Shown here one piece after another: positions 8,640 to 17,423 of a DNA stretch of 64,000 nucleotides. The notes beneath the pieces are model-generated. The model was not told the DNA's origin. It saw nothing but the letters and a program-made list of their open reading frames with translations, and did not search any database. The stretch is from positions 1,302,001 to 1,366,000 of the forward strand of contig NZ_LR778301.1 in assembly GCF_902813185.1 (NCBI RefSeq), read 5' to 3'. Numbering within the stretch: position 1 is the stretch's first letter; each line of letters begins with the position of its first letter. Position numbers and translations under genes: made by a program. The stretch comes from Denitratisoma oestradiolicum. GTDB lineage: Bacteria; Pseudomonadota; Gammaproteobacteria; Burkholderiales; Rhodocyclaceae.

Positions 8640-9563
8640 TTACTTCCCCAATGCCGGGGAGGCCGTGCCCCCGGCCTGGAGCAGCAGCCAGGCTCGGAAA
8701 TTCGCCAAGGCCTGGCGCTCCTCGCCGGATTCCGGCGTTACCAGGTAATAGCCACGGGCGCCCCGTAGCGGGCGGTTGCAGGCAATGCCGAGTTCCCCTC
8801 TTGCCAGTTCCGGCTCGATCAGCATTTTCGGTATCAGGGCCACGCCCAGGCCGCAGCTTGCGGCCATGGTGAGCATGGAGAAAAGTTCATAACGGGGTCC
8901 GTAGCGTACTGGGCTGGCACTCACTCCCATGGCGTCGAACCATTGCCGCCAGGCATCGGGGCGTGTGCTCTGCTGCAGCAGAGGCAGTCGTAGCAGGTCC
9001 CGGGGATGCCAGCGGCTGCGACCGGCCAGTAGCTGCGGGCTGGCCACCGGGACCACTTCCTCCTGCATCAGCAAGGTTGCACGGGTGCCGGGCCAGTTGC
9101 ACAATTGTTCCGCCGTGCCGGCGTAGAGAGCGGCATCGAAGCCGCTGTCGGCAAACATGAAGGGGCGGGTCTGGGTCTCGATGTGGACTGGGGTGTCCGG
9201 GTGCTGTGCCGCAAAGTCCACCAGTCGCGGCAGCAGCCAGCGGGTGGCAAAAGTCGGCACGGCGGCCAGTTGAATGGCGCCGCCGTTTTCCGGCATTGAC
9301 ATTACGTCGATGGTATCCCGCTCAAGGCCGTTGAGCCGCCCGGCGATCTGCCGCCCATAGGCGACGCCGGCGGGAGTCAAGGCGACACCATGGCGAGTGC
9401 GTCTGAACAGCGGGACACCGAGGAACTCTTCCAGGGATGCGATCTGGCGGGATACCGCGCCCTGGGTCAGGGCCAGTTCCTGGGCGGCACGGGTGTAGCT
9501 CTCGTGGCGGGCAGCCGCCTCGAAGCAGCACAGGGACTGGATGGTGGGAATCTTGCGCCTCAT
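8640..9563 (-). CDS. LysR-type regulator, GcdR/GcvA-like
   Basis: A 307-residue LysR-type regulator. The winged helix-turn-helix occupies residues 5-65 (FEAAARHESYTRAAQELALTQGAVSRQI); the rest is the periplasmic-binding-protein-like effector domain. A GTG at 9578 is upstream, but the ATG at 9563 gives the family-typical MRRKIPT start and has GGAG nine bases before it, so I chose that. It is divergent from gcdH. LysR regulators of this type beside glutaryl-CoA dehydrogenase control that gene in pseudomonads (GcdR), responding to glutarate or glutaryl-CoA; the same job is inferred here. Confidence 0.85.
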   Translation of the reverse strand: MRRKIPTIQSLCCFEAAARHESYTRAAQELALTQGAVSRQIASLEEFLGVPLFRRTRHGVALTPAGVAYGRQIAGRLNGLERDTIDVMSMPENGGAIQLAAVPTFATRWLLPRLVDFAAQHPDTPVHIETQTRPFMFADSGFDAALYAGTAEQLCNWPGTRATLLMQEEVVPVASPQLLAGRSRWHPRDLLRLPLLQQSTRPDAWRQWFDAMGVSASPVRYGPRYELFSMLTMAASCGLGVALIPKMLIEPELARGELGIACNRPLRGARGYYLVTPESGEERQALANFRAWLLLQAGGTASPALGK

Positions 9564-9624
9564 GGCATTGGGCTCCACTCAGGGTCTTTCGGCAGGCAGC
9601 ATGGTTACGGCAAGTAAGGTTAAT

Positions 9625-9643
9625 ATATTCTAAAAGCGCATAT
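9625..9643. promoter_or_regulatory. Candidate LysR recognition box (ATAT-N11-ATAT)
   Basis: ATAT TCTAAAAGCGC ATAT has the symmetric T-N11-A layout of LysR-type binding sites. Its centre lies about 64 bases before the transcription start predicted from the promoter at 9663-9691, the usual position of the recognition site for an activator of this family. It also lies just upstream of the divergent regulator gene, allowing autoregulation. Confidence 0.45.
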
Positions 9644-9662
9644 CTTGGTTCCGAAAATTCGT

Positions 9663-9691
9663 TTGCCTGGCGGCGGATGCGGGCCTACGAT
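9663..9691 (+). promoter_or_regulatory. Candidate sigma-70 promoter of gcdH
   Basis: TTGCCT (9663-9668) and TACGAT (9686-9691) are separated by 17 bases. The -35 matches TTGACA at four of six positions and the -10 matches TATAAT at four of six. A start near 9698 would leave a leader of about 70 bases before gcdH. Confidence 0.45.
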
Positions 9692-9768
9692 TCTGTCCAT
9701 CGGGGTTCCGGGCTCTGCGTCCGGAGCACCCCATCCCCCATTCAGACCAGACTTCAAGGGAGATTCAA

Positions 9769-10947
9769 ATGGCCAAGCCGGAATTCAACTGGAGCGAACC
9801 GCTGTCGCTTTCCACCCAACTGACCGAGGAAGAGCGCATGGTGCGCGATACCGCTTTTGCCTACAGCCAGGAGAAACTGGCGCCTCGGGTGGTGGAGGCG
9901 TTCCGCCATGAACGGACCGATGCGGCGATTTTCCGGGAAATGGGTGAACTGGGGCTGCTCGGCATCTCCATTCCCGAGGCCTACGGTGGCGCCGGGCTGG
10001 GGTACGTGGCCTATGGGCTGGTGGCCCGGGAGGTGGAACGGGTTGACTCCGGCTATCGTTCCATGATGAGCGTCCAGAGTTCCCTGGTGATGGTGCCCAT
10101 CAATGAGTTCGGCACCGAGGCACAAAAGCAGAAATACCTGCCCCGCCTGGCAACCGGCGAACTGATCGGCTGCTTTGGCCTGACCGAGCCGAATCACGGC
10201 TCCGATCCGGGCAGCATGGTGACCCGGGCACGGAAGGTTCCGGGCGGGTATTCCCTGAGCGGTGCCAAGATGTGGATTACCAACAGCCCCATTGCAGATG
10301 TGTTCGTGGTCTGGGCCAAGGACGATGGCGGGGCAATTCGTGGTTTCATCCTGGAAAAGGGCTGGAAGGGTCTGTCGGCGCCGGCCATCCACGGCAAGGT
10401 GGGCCTGCGAGCCTCCATTACCGGTGAAGTGGTACTGGATGAGGTGTTCTGTCCCGAGGAAAACGCCTTCCCGGATGTTCGTGGTTTGAAGGGGCCATTC
10501 ACTTGTCTCAACAGCGCCCGCTACGGCATCGCCTGGGGCGCCCTTGGGGCGGCGGAGGATTGTTACCAGCGTGCCCGGCAATACACCCTGGACCGGAAAC
10601 AATTCGGCCGGCCCCTGGCCGCCAATCAGTTGATCCAGAAGAAGCTGGCGGACATGCTGACGGAGATCACCCTGGGTTTGCAAGGCTGCCTACGTCTTGG
10701 TCGCATGAAGGAAGAGGATATGGCCGCCGTGGAACTGACCTCGATCATGAAGCGCAATTCCTGCGGCAAGGCCCTGGATATCGCCCGTACAGCCCGGGAC
10801 ATGCTGGGGGGCAACGGCATCAGCGACGAGTTCGGGGTGGCCCGGCATCTGGTCAATCTCGAGGTCGTCAATACCTACGAAGGTACCCATGACATTCATG
10901 CGCTCATCATCGGTCGGGCGATTACCGGGATCGCAGCCTTCTCCTGA
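9769..10947 (+). CDS. gcdH: Glutaryl-CoA dehydrogenase
   Basis: A 392-residue flavoprotein that oxidises and decarboxylates glutaryl-CoA to crotonyl-CoA and CO2, at the end of lysine, tryptophan and anaerobic benzoyl-CoA degradation. Acyl-CoA dehydrogenase segments are in order: [17 protein letters not shown] (FAD/substrate loop), [17 protein letters not shown], and the C-terminal [20 protein letters not shown], in which Glu371 is the catalytic base. The [12 protein letters not shown] ending is characteristic of GcdH rather than of short- or medium-chain enzymes. AGGGAGATTCAA precedes the ATG. The divergent GcdR-like gene supports the call. Confidence 0.92.
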   Translation: MAKPEFNWSEPLSLSTQLTEEERMVRDTAFAYSQEKLAPRVVEAFRHERTDAAIFREMGELGLLGISIPEAYGGAGLGYVAYGLVAREVERVDSGYRSMMSVQSSLVMVPINEFGTEAQKQKYLPRLATGELIGCFGLTEPNHGSDPGSMVTRARKVPGGYSLSGAKMWITNSPIADVFVVWAKDDGGAIRGFILEKGWKGLSAPAIHGKVGLRASITGEVVLDEVFCPEENAFPDVRGLKGPFTCLNSARYGIAWGALGAAEDCYQRARQYTLDRKQFGRPLAANQLIQKKLADMLTEITLGLQGCLRLGRMKEEDMAAVELTSIMKRNSCGKALDIARTARDMLGGNGISDEFGVARHLVNLEVVNTYEGTHDIHALIIGRAITGIAAFS

Positions 10948-11063
10948 ATGGGAGCGACCCATGGTCGGTGCCGGGGGGAGGGACTGATGAATCGCCCCTG
11001 TTCATGAATGGCAGCCCCGCTCGGCGGCTGCCTGTCCCGACGGGCGCCATCGGAGTGGCCGCG

Positions 11064-11954
11064 ATGTCTGGGTCGCTGTCCATGGATGAAATTCCGCATC
11101 CCACCCCCATGCATGACAGCCTCGCCAACGACGAGGACCGTGGTCGGTCTGTAGTGGGGTTTGCCCATGACTGGCCCCATAACACGCAGTTCGGAATCCC
11201 TGCCCATCATCACCTGCGGGCGCAACTGGTCTATGCCGCCGAAGGGGTGATCCGGGTCAGCACCTCGCGCTGCACCTGGGTCGTGCCTCCCCAGCAGGCG
11301 GTCTGGGTGCCGCCGGCCGTGGAGCATTCGGTCACCGCCGGTGGCGCCTTCGATCTGCGGACGCTCTATCTGCACCCGTCCGCGGTTGCCCATCTGTCGG
11401 GGGAATGCTGCGTGATCTCGGTTCCTCCCTTGTTGAGGGAATTGATCCTTTATGCGGTTCGGGTAGGCCGGAATTATGGGCCGGACAGCGCCGAGTCAAG
11501 GGTTCTTGCTGTCATCCCCGACCTGCTCGGCACCATCACGCCCGAGCCTCTGCAACTCCCCTTGCCCAGGGACAGGCGTTTGCGGATCATCACCGAGGCC
11601 TTGCTGAGCAATCCTTCCGACGAGCATCCCCTGGCCCATTGGGCGGGTCGGGTCGGCGCCAGCGAACGTACCCTGTTGCGGCATTTCAGCAGCGAGACCG
11701 GACTCAGTTATCACGAATGGCGCAAGCGGTTGCGGCTGTTCCACGCCATCACGCTGTTGTCCAAGGGAAATTCGGTCACTGCCGTGGCCTACGAGCTGGG
11801 TTATGAGGGTCCCAGCGCCTTCGTCGCCATGTTCCGCCGGGAGTTGGGGGCACCCCCCAGGCGCTACCTGGCCCAGCACGGCCACAGGGCTGAAGGGGGC
11901 GGTGGCAGCTCCCGTCAGGAGAGCGCCACCGGGATTTCGAAGGTTCAGGCCTGA
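11064..11954 (+). CDS. AraC-family regulator with cupin sensor
   Basis: A 296-residue regulator. The N-terminal half is a cupin (AHHHLRAQLVYAAEGVIRV, WVVPPQQAVWVPPAVEHSV) and the C-terminal half is an AraC helix-turn-helix pair (ASERTLLRHFSSETGLSYHEW; AVAYELGYEGPSAFVAMFRRELG). The frame is open back to an ATG at 10968, close to the gcdH stop, but GGAG eight bases before the ATG at 11064 and the lack of family similarity upstream favour the later start. Its last 10 bases overlap the convergent acyl-CoA dehydrogenase gene. It probably controls gcdH or the minus-strand operon beyond it. Confidence 0.85.
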   Translation: MSGSLSMDEIPHPTPMHDSLANDEDRGRSVVGFAHDWPHNTQFGIPAHHHLRAQLVYAAEGVIRVSTSRCTWVVPPQQAVWVPPAVEHSVTAGGAFDLRTLYLHPSAVAHLSGECCVISVPPLLRELILYAVRVGRNYGPDSAESRVLAVIPDLLGTITPEPLQLPLPRDRRLRIITEALLSNPSDEHPLAHWAGRVGASERTLLRHFSSETGLSYHEWRKRLRLFHAITLLSKGNSVTAVAYELGYEGPSAFVAMFRRELGAPPRRYLAQHGHRAEGGGGSSRQESATGISKVQA

Positions 11955-13141
11955 TACATGTCCATGGCCATGAATTGGCGCAGGACCTGATTGGTGCCAT
12001 CGTAGATCGGGATCACCATGGCGTCGCGCACATACTTCTCGGCCGGGTAGTCCTTCATGTAACCCGATCCGCCCAGAACCTGCAGGGCATCCTGGGTGAC
12101 CTTGCGGGCCATTTCCGATGCATAGACCTTGACCATGGAGTGATGGACAGTATCGCCGTGGATCTTGTTGTCCACCGCCCAGGCCACCCTTTGCACCAGG
12201 AGACGGGTGGTTTCGAGGTGCATTTTCATATCCACCAGCATGTTGCCGATGGTCTGGTACTGGGTGATGGGCCGGCCCCAGATGACCCGCTGCTTGGCGT
12301 AATCCACCGCCATGTCGTAGGCGGTTCGGGCCAGACCCAGGGCCAGGGCGCCCGCCCCCAGGCTGTTGACGCCCAGGGTCCCCGCCAGGATGGGGACGCC
12401 GTTGCCCTCCTGCCCCAGCATGTCGTCCCTGGAGAGCCTGACGTTGTCGAAGATCAGCTCGCCGTTGCTCATCAGGCGATGGCCCATCTTGTTTTCCAAT
12501 TTGCCCACGGAGAATCCTGGCGTGTCCGGCCCAAGGAAGAACACGCTGTTGGATTCGAAGTTGGCCTTGCTCTTGTCGCTGCGCATCATGCAGCCGTAGA
12601 GTTCCGAGCGGCTGGCATTGGTGATGAAATTCTTGGCGCCATTGAGCACGTAATGATCGCCCTCCCGCCGTGCCGTCGAGCGCGTCCCATACTCGGGGTT
12701 GGGTTCGGGACAGAAAATTTCCGTGCCACCGGAGGGTTCGGTGCCGCCGAAGGCCAGCAGGTGATGGGTGCTGCCGCTGGTGTCCACGTAGGGGCGCAGC
12801 CAGCGTTCGCACTGTTCCTTGTTGGCATGGTCGGCGATCATTTTGCTGATGGCGCAGCTGACGCCGAAATTCATGGCGAAGCCGATATCGGCGGCTGCCA
12901 GCTCCTCGATGACCAGGCAGAAGTCCATCATGCCCAGGCCCATGCCGCCATGCTCCTCCGGGACGAGCATGGCGTGGAAGCCCAGTTCGCAGGCCTTGCG
13001 CGATGCCTCGGCGGCAAAGGAATCCCGTGGGTCGGGGCGCCCGTCGTACTCGGCCGCGATGGGACGTACTTCCTTCTCGGCAAAGCGCCGGGCCAGATCC
13101 TGGAGCTGGCGCTGCTCCTCGGTGAATGTGAAGTCGATCAT
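11945..13141 (-). CDS. Acyl-CoA dehydrogenase with Asp at the catalytic-base position
   Basis: A 398-residue FAD enzyme of the acyl-CoA dehydrogenase family: N-terminal helical domain (DFTFTEEQRQLQDLARRFAE), beta domain (LLAFGGTEPSGGTE, KNFITNASRSELY) and C-terminal helices (DALQVLGGSGYMKDYP). At the place of the usual catalytic Glu (YEGT) it reads YDGT, with Asp381. I recall Asp as the base in cyclic dehydrogenases of the cyclohexane- and cyclohexenecarboxyl-CoA type, so a cyclic or branched acyl-CoA is plausible, but the substrate is not determined. It is the last gene of the operon starting at 17145, 14 bases after the cupin gene. Confidence 0.88.
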   Translation of the reverse strand: MIDFTFTEEQRQLQDLARRFAEKEVRPIAAEYDGRPDPRDSFAAEASRKACELGFHAMLVPEEHGGMGLGMMDFCLVIEELAAADIGFAMNFGVSCAISKMIADHANKEQCERWLRPYVDTSGSTHHLLAFGGTEPSGGTEIFCPEPNPEYGTRSTARREGDHYVLNGAKNFITNASRSELYGCMMRSDKSKANFESNSVFFLGPDTPGFSVGKLENKMGHRLMSNGELIFDNVRLSRDDMLGQEGNGVPILAGTLGVNSLGAGALALGLARTAYDMAVDYAKQRVIWGRPITQYQTIGNMLVDMKMHLETTRLLVQRVAWAVDNKIHGDTVHHSMVKVYASEMARKVTQDALQVLGGSGYMKDYPAEKYVRDAMVIPIYDGTNQVLRQFMAMDMYQA

Positions 13142-13155
13142 CGAACGGGTCCTTT

Positions 13156-13650
13156 TCAGTCAGCCAGGGGTACGGCAACCACAATGGAGTTGCCCTGATC
13201 GACGTTATAGGAGCCGTGTCCCTTGCCCTTGTGATCCTCCATCAGCAGCACCTGACCGGGGTGGAGAATGCGGGTCTCGCCGTCCGTGGCCGTGAAGGCC
13301 ACGGCGCCGGTCAGCACGATGAAGAACTGGCGGCGGGGGGGAGGATGATGGGCGCGACCATCCCAGCCTGTGGGCGCTGCCATGAACTGCACCGCCTTGG
13401 CCGGGCGCAACCCGGCCGACTCCACCCAGACCGGGGGAACGTCGTTGGCGTACTGGAACACCTTGAAGTTCACCGTGACCTTGTCGAAATGGGAGTCGCC
13501 GTTCTTGTCGGTGTAGATACGGTCATAGGTCAGCAGGTCGGCGGTTTTTGGGGCCGCATCAGCTGCCGCTGCCGGTTCGCCGGCCTGGCAAAAGGCCGAG
13601 GTGACGAGCAGCGCGGAAATGCAGAGCTTCTTGAACTGGGTGGTTTTCAT
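13156..13650 (-). CDS. Exported cupin-domain protein
   Basis: A 164-residue protein with a Sec signal peptide (LCISALLVTSAFCQAGE, cut near residue 23) and one cupin barrel. The conserved cupin strands are visible as HHPPPRRQFFIVLTGAVAF and PGQVLLMEDHKGKGHGS, which supply His and other candidate metal ligands. The cupin sits in the periplasm, as does the Tat-exported oxidoreductase encoded just upstream. It could bind or isomerise the product of that enzyme, or act as a binding protein. The function is unknown. Confidence 0.75.
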   Translation of the reverse strand: MKTTQFKKLCISALLVTSAFCQAGEPAAAADAAPKTADLLTYDRIYTDKNGDSHFDKVTVNFKVFQYANDVPPVWVESAGLRPAKAVQFMAAPTGWDGRAHHPPPRRQFFIVLTGAVAFTATDGETRILHPGQVLLMEDHKGKGHGSYNVDQGNSIVVAVPLAD

Positions 13651-13671
13651 GCTTCCTCCTGGTAATCGTTG

Positions 13672-15825
13672 TCAGATCTTCAGCGGCAGCGAACGCAGCC
13701 GTTTTCCTGTGGCCTTGAATACGGCATTACCCACGGCAGCAGCGACCGGTGCTACCGCGCATTCGCCCACGCCTACCGGACTGCGGTCCGACTCCACCAG
13801 ATGGATTTCCATCTTGGGTGTGTCGGCCATTCTGGCCAGGGGGTAGTCGGTGAAATTGCTTTGCTGGACATGGCCGTCGGCGATGGTGATTTCGCCCTGA
13901 AGACATGAACTCAGGCCCCAGACGATGCAGCTCTCGATCACGGTCCTGGCGATGTCAGGGTTGATCAGCAGGCCGACGTCGGCGGCACAGACAATCTTGT
14001 GCACCTGGATCTTGCTTCCCTTCACTGACACTTCGGCGGCCATGGCAACGATGGCCCCCTTGATCTTGTCCACTGCGAGTCCTATGGAGCGGCCCTGGGT
14101 GGGGTGGGCCCAGCGGGCCTTCTCGGCCACCAGCTTCAGCAGTCTGCTTTCGGTGGACCCGGCTTCGAGATGCTTCAGTCGGAACTCCAGACCATCCATC
14201 CTGGCCTTGTGGGCCATCTCGTCCATGAAGCTTTCCAGGAAGAAGCAATTGAAGGAGTGGCCCACGGAACGCCAGAAAAATACCGGCACGCCGCTTTCCA
14301 CGATGACCTGATCCACCTTGATCTCGCCGAGCTTGTACACGGGCTCGCTGACCGTCTCGATGTTCTTGTCATCAGTCTCGATTTTCTTCCGGGCGATCTT
14401 TTCCACCTCGGAGGCCGGCATCGATGGGGGGAAGATCGCCGGCCGGAGCACATGGAACAGGTTGTAGATCAGACTGTCACCGGCAATCCGGAAGCGCCAG
14501 GACTTGACCCTGCTGCCGTCCAGTTCGCCATACATGCGACTCACCACCGCCGGGCGATAGTGATCGTGCTGGATGTCGTCTTCCCGGCTCCAGATCACCT
14601 TGACCGGCTTGCCGACATGCTTGGCCACCTGGGCGGCGTCCGCCGAAACATCGGCGATCACCCGGCGGCCGAAGCCGCCGCCCAGGTAGCAGCCGTGCAC
14701 CGTGACTTTCTCGGGGGCGCATCCCAGGGACAGCGCGACGGCGCCTCGGACAATGTCGGGGGCCTGGGTGGATACCCAGACATCGACCTTGTCGCCGGCA
14801 ATGGCGACGGTGGCGTTCATCGGCTCCATGGGGGCGTGGGCCATGAAGCCCGCCGAGTACTCGGCGCTGATGCTGTCCGCTGCCACCGGCAGGGCGGCGG
14901 CGGCTTCGGCCTTGTCCAGGGCCTGACGCTGATTGCGGGCGATGGTCGCGCTCGATACGCCTTTCATGGCGCCGGCATCCCATTCGATTTTCAGCTTGCC
15001 GGCGGCCTGGCGGGCGTACCAGGTGTTGGTGGCCACGACGGCGATACCACTGTCAATCTGAAACACGTCCAGCACGCCGCGCATCTGGCGCGCCTCGCCG
15101 GCGTCAAGACTCTTCAGGGTGCCGCCGAAATGGGGGCAACGCACAATCACCGCCATTACCGCGCCCTTGGGCGTGATGTCGATGCCGTACTTGGCCGAGC
15201 CGTTGGTCTTGTCCCTGGATTCGATACGGCGGTTGTACTTGCCGACAAAGCGATATTTTTCCCTGGGCCTGAATTCCAGTTTCTCTGGCAAAGGCAGGGT
15301 TCTGGCGACGTCGACAAAGCTGCCGTAGCTGGCCTTCCGGTTGCTGGCGCGGTGATGGATCATTCCGTCACGGGCTTCAAGTTCGGTGGCGGGTACGTTC
15401 CAGCGCTTCGCCGCGGCACTGATCAGCAGCATTCTCACGGCAGCAGCGGCCTCACGAATGGGCTGGTAGCAGGTGATCATGGAACTGCTGGCGTTGGTGA
15501 TCTGGAGCTTGAAAAGGGGATTCAGGTAAGCCGGATGGATGCCGGAAAATTCCCGGACGATGGTCTCGGGCTCGACATTGAGCTCCTCCGCCACCAGGGT
15601 GACAAAACCGGTCATGATCCCCTGGCCCATCTCCGCCTTGTGGAACTGGAAAATGATGCGGTTGTCGGGGGTCACCTGCAGCCAGGCATTGGGCTGCAAG
15701 TCGGTGTTCGAGGCATGGGGATAAGGCACAACGGGTGCCTTTTCGTCCGCGAAGGAAATACCCACCACCAGGCCGCCAGCGGCGGCGAGGCCGGACAGGA
15801 TGAAGTTGCGTCGACTGATAGCCAT
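13672..15825 (-). CDS. Xanthine-oxidase-family molybdoenzyme, large subunit (IorB-like)
   Basis: A 717-residue molybdopterin subunit related to isoquinoline 1-oxidoreductase beta and periplasmic aldehyde dehydrogenases. It begins with a Tat signal (SRRNFILSG before a hydrophobic core), so it is exported folded. Family segments include KAEMGQGIMTGFVTLVAEEL, CYLGGGFGRRV and the C-terminal GVGECAVAPV, where Glu688 is the expected catalytic residue next to molybdenum. It is adjacent to its 2Fe-2S partner (stop and start abut). No cytochrome c subunit or FAD subunit is present nearby, so the electron acceptor is not evident. The substrate is likely an N-heterocycle or aldehyde, but this is inference. 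Confidence 0.88.
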   Translation of the reverse strand: MAISRRNFILSGLAAAGGLVVGISFADEKAPVVPYPHASNTDLQPNAWLQVTPDNRIIFQFHKAEMGQGIMTGFVTLVAEELNVEPETIVREFSGIHPAYLNPLFKLQITNASSSMITCYQPIREAAAAVRMLLISAAAKRWNVPATELEARDGMIHHRASNRKASYGSFVDVARTLPLPEKLEFRPREKYRFVGKYNRRIESRDKTNGSAKYGIDITPKGAVMAVIVRCPHFGGTLKSLDAGEARQMRGVLDVFQIDSGIAVVATNTWYARQAAGKLKIEWDAGAMKGVSSATIARNQRQALDKAEAAAALPVAADSISAEYSAGFMAHAPMEPMNATVAIAGDKVDVWVSTQAPDIVRGAVALSLGCAPEKVTVHGCYLGGGFGRRVIADVSADAAQVAKHVGKPVKVIWSREDDIQHDHYRPAVVSRMYGELDGSRVKSWRFRIAGDSLIYNLFHVLRPAIFPPSMPASEVEKIARKKIETDDKNIETVSEPVYKLGEIKVDQVIVESGVPVFFWRSVGHSFNCFFLESFMDEMAHKARMDGLEFRLKHLEAGSTESRLLKLVAEKARWAHPTQGRSIGLAVDKIKGAIVAMAAEVSVKGSKIQVHKIVCAADVGLLINPDIARTVIESCIVWGLSSCLQGEITIADGHVQQSNFTDYPLARMADTPKMEIHLVESDRSPVGVGECAVAPVAAAVGNAVFKATGKRLRSLPLKI

Positions 15826-16308
15826 TTAGGATTTATCTCCAGGAGCGGGGGTTGCGTGGAGTTGCCTGGCGGTGACGTGAATGGCGTTCTTGATGCGCTG
15901 GTAGGTGCCGCAACGGCAGATATGCCCACTCATCGCCGCCTCGATGTCCTTGTCCGAGGGAGTCGGATTCGTTGCAATCAGCGCGGCCGCTGTCATGATC
16001 TGTCCGGACTGGCAGTAGCCGCATTGCGCGACATTCTCGCTAACCCAGGCCGCCTGGAGGCTTTTCGCGATCTTGCCGACCAGCCCTTCGATGGTCGTGA
16101 CATTCTTGCCGACGGCCGACGAAACCGGCAGGCCGCAACTGCGCACCGGAACCCCATCGAGATGGACGGTGCACGCGCCGCAGGCGCCCACGCCACAGCC
16201 GAACTTGGTGCCGGTCATGACCAGCTCGTCGCGCAGGACCCAGAGCAAAGGCATTGCGGGATCCACGTCGAGAGTGCGTTCCTCTCCGTTGACTTTGATT
16301 TTCACCAT
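15826..16308 (-). CDS. 2Fe-2S subunit of the IorAB-type molybdoenzyme
   Basis: A 160-residue protein with two [2Fe-2S] sites. The plant-ferredoxin-type site is [21 protein letters not shown] minus its ends (C-x4-C-x2-C-x11-C), and the helical-domain site is CGYCQSG...CRCGTYQRI. It passes electrons from the molybdenum centre of the large subunit. It has no signal peptide, as is usual for IorA-type subunits, and probably travels through Tat as a complex with the large subunit. AAGGAAAA lies before the ATG. The next gene upstream is the racemase-like gene, 66 bases away. Confidence 0.92.
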   Translation of the reverse strand: MVKIKVNGEERTLDVDPAMPLLWVLRDELVMTGTKFGCGVGACGACTVHLDGVPVRSCGLPVSSAVGKNVTTIEGLVGKIAKSLQAAWVSENVAQCGYCQSGQIMTAAALIATNPTPSDKDIEAAMSGHICRCGTYQRIKNAIHVTARQLHATPAPGDKS

Positions 16309-16374
16309 CGTGTTTTCCTTGTAATGAGTGACGCAGACAGCGGCGCCGCCAGCGGCGGATATTGCGATAACTGA

Positions 16375-17145
16375 TCAGAACCTGGAGGGCACTGCGCTCA
16401 ACAGCCGATCATTTCGAAACTCGGGTTCGACGTAGCAGGCCTTGCTGTGGGATAGCGATAGATCCAGCAGGCTTTCGCAGGCTTGAACTCCGACCAGGGC
16501 GGGATTCACGACCGGGACATTCAGCTTTTGGGACAGGTATTGATGGGATTGATACATGGTCGTGGAACCCAAGACGATCACGTCGGCACCATCCTCATCG
16601 ATGGCCTGACGGGCGGCTTTTTCCAGGGTCGCGAAAACGACTTCTTCCTTTCCGGTGAGCAGCGCCTCCAGGTTGGGATGGGTATTGATGTGGCGTACCG
16701 AGGCCAGCCGTGCGTCGAGCTGATACTGTTTCAAGTTCTTGTAATAGAAGGGCACCCAGCGTTGCCACAGGGTGATGATCGAAAACCGATCCCCCAGGTT
16801 GCAGGCCAGGAGAAAGGAGCTCAGTCCGGCTCCCACAACGGGGATGCTCAGCCGGGAGCGCACTGCCTCAAGACCGGTATCGGTCATGGTGCTGATGCAA
16901 ACAGCATCAACGCCATCGTCTTCTGCTTGCTGCGCCTGTTCCAGGACAAACACCGTGGCCAGGGCACTGTCGTAATGGCTGTCCAGGAAATGGCCGCCTT
17001 CACGGGCAAAAGCAAACTCCAGGATGGTGCCCGGGCGTCGAGAATCTTCAGGAATTTGCCCGCAAAACAGCGGGTGCGCCTGGTGGGGGACGGGGACCGG
17101 TGTGATAACCCGGATCCTGCGCGGCCTCTTGCTTGAATGCGTCAT
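16375..17145 (-). CDS. Asp/Glu/hydantoin-racemase-fold protein lacking both catalytic cysteines
   Basis: A 256-residue member of the Asp/Glu/hydantoin racemase superfamily, shown by DAVCISTMTDTGLEAVRSRL followed by IPVVGAG, and DVIVLGSTTMYQSHQ. Racemases of this fold use two cysteines, one in an ACxxDPGL-like motif and one in a VLGCT-like motif. Here the aligned positions are Thr86 and Ser194. Cys83 is three residues away and is the only near substitute. Classical two-base racemisation is therefore unlikely; an altered lyase or isomerase, or a binding role, is possible. GGAGGAAG precedes the ATG. It heads the IorAB-cupin-acyl-CoA dehydrogenase operon and has a paralogue with intact cysteines at 27227. 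Confidence 0.8.
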   Translation of the reverse strand: MTHSSKRPRRIRVITPVPVPHQAHPLFCGQIPEDSRRPGTILEFAFAREGGHFLDSHYDSALATVFVLEQAQQAEDDGVDAVCISTMTDTGLEAVRSRLSIPVVGAGLSSFLLACNLGDRFSIITLWQRWVPFYYKNLKQYQLDARLASVRHINTHPNLEALLTGKEEVVFATLEKAARQAIDEDGADVIVLGSTTMYQSHQYLSQKLNVPVVNPALVGVQACESLLDLSLSHSKACYVEPEFRNDRLLSAVPSRF

Positions 17146-17423
17146 GGCTTCCTCCTGCGTTGTTGTCGCCTGGTCCCGGTTGCTGCGCTACTCGGGTGCC
17201 TGTGGGTGCCAGGTGAATCCTATTGCAGGGGGGGTATGGATTCTTGCTACAACAGGCCAAGGAATATCTAGAAGTCGACATGTGGGCTGTCATGCCGATT
17301 CAGGCCCCAGGGCGTGAATCGGATAGTGCTGCTGACGGGCAGCGTTTCATCGGTAGCAAACTGAAGGACAACTCCCCGATGGCCCGGATGGCCGAGATCT
17401 GTGCCGCATGCTGTTAGGGCCTC

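Noticed and set aside
11496..13184. Minus-strand open frame of 562 codons
   Set aside because: It is an off-frame reading of the acyl-CoA dehydrogenase gene and then antisense to the AraC gene, with no motif of its own.
13672..16308. AtcABC-type 1-testosterone hydratase/dehydrogenase
   Set aside because: Only two subunits are present, without an FAD subunit, and the large one has a Tat signal, as in IorAB-type periplasmic enzymes.
14104..16374. Long plus-strand open frame of 756 codons
   Set aside because: It runs antisense over the IorAB genes and has the His/Gly/Ala-rich composition of a frame opposite a high-GC gene; no family motif is seen.
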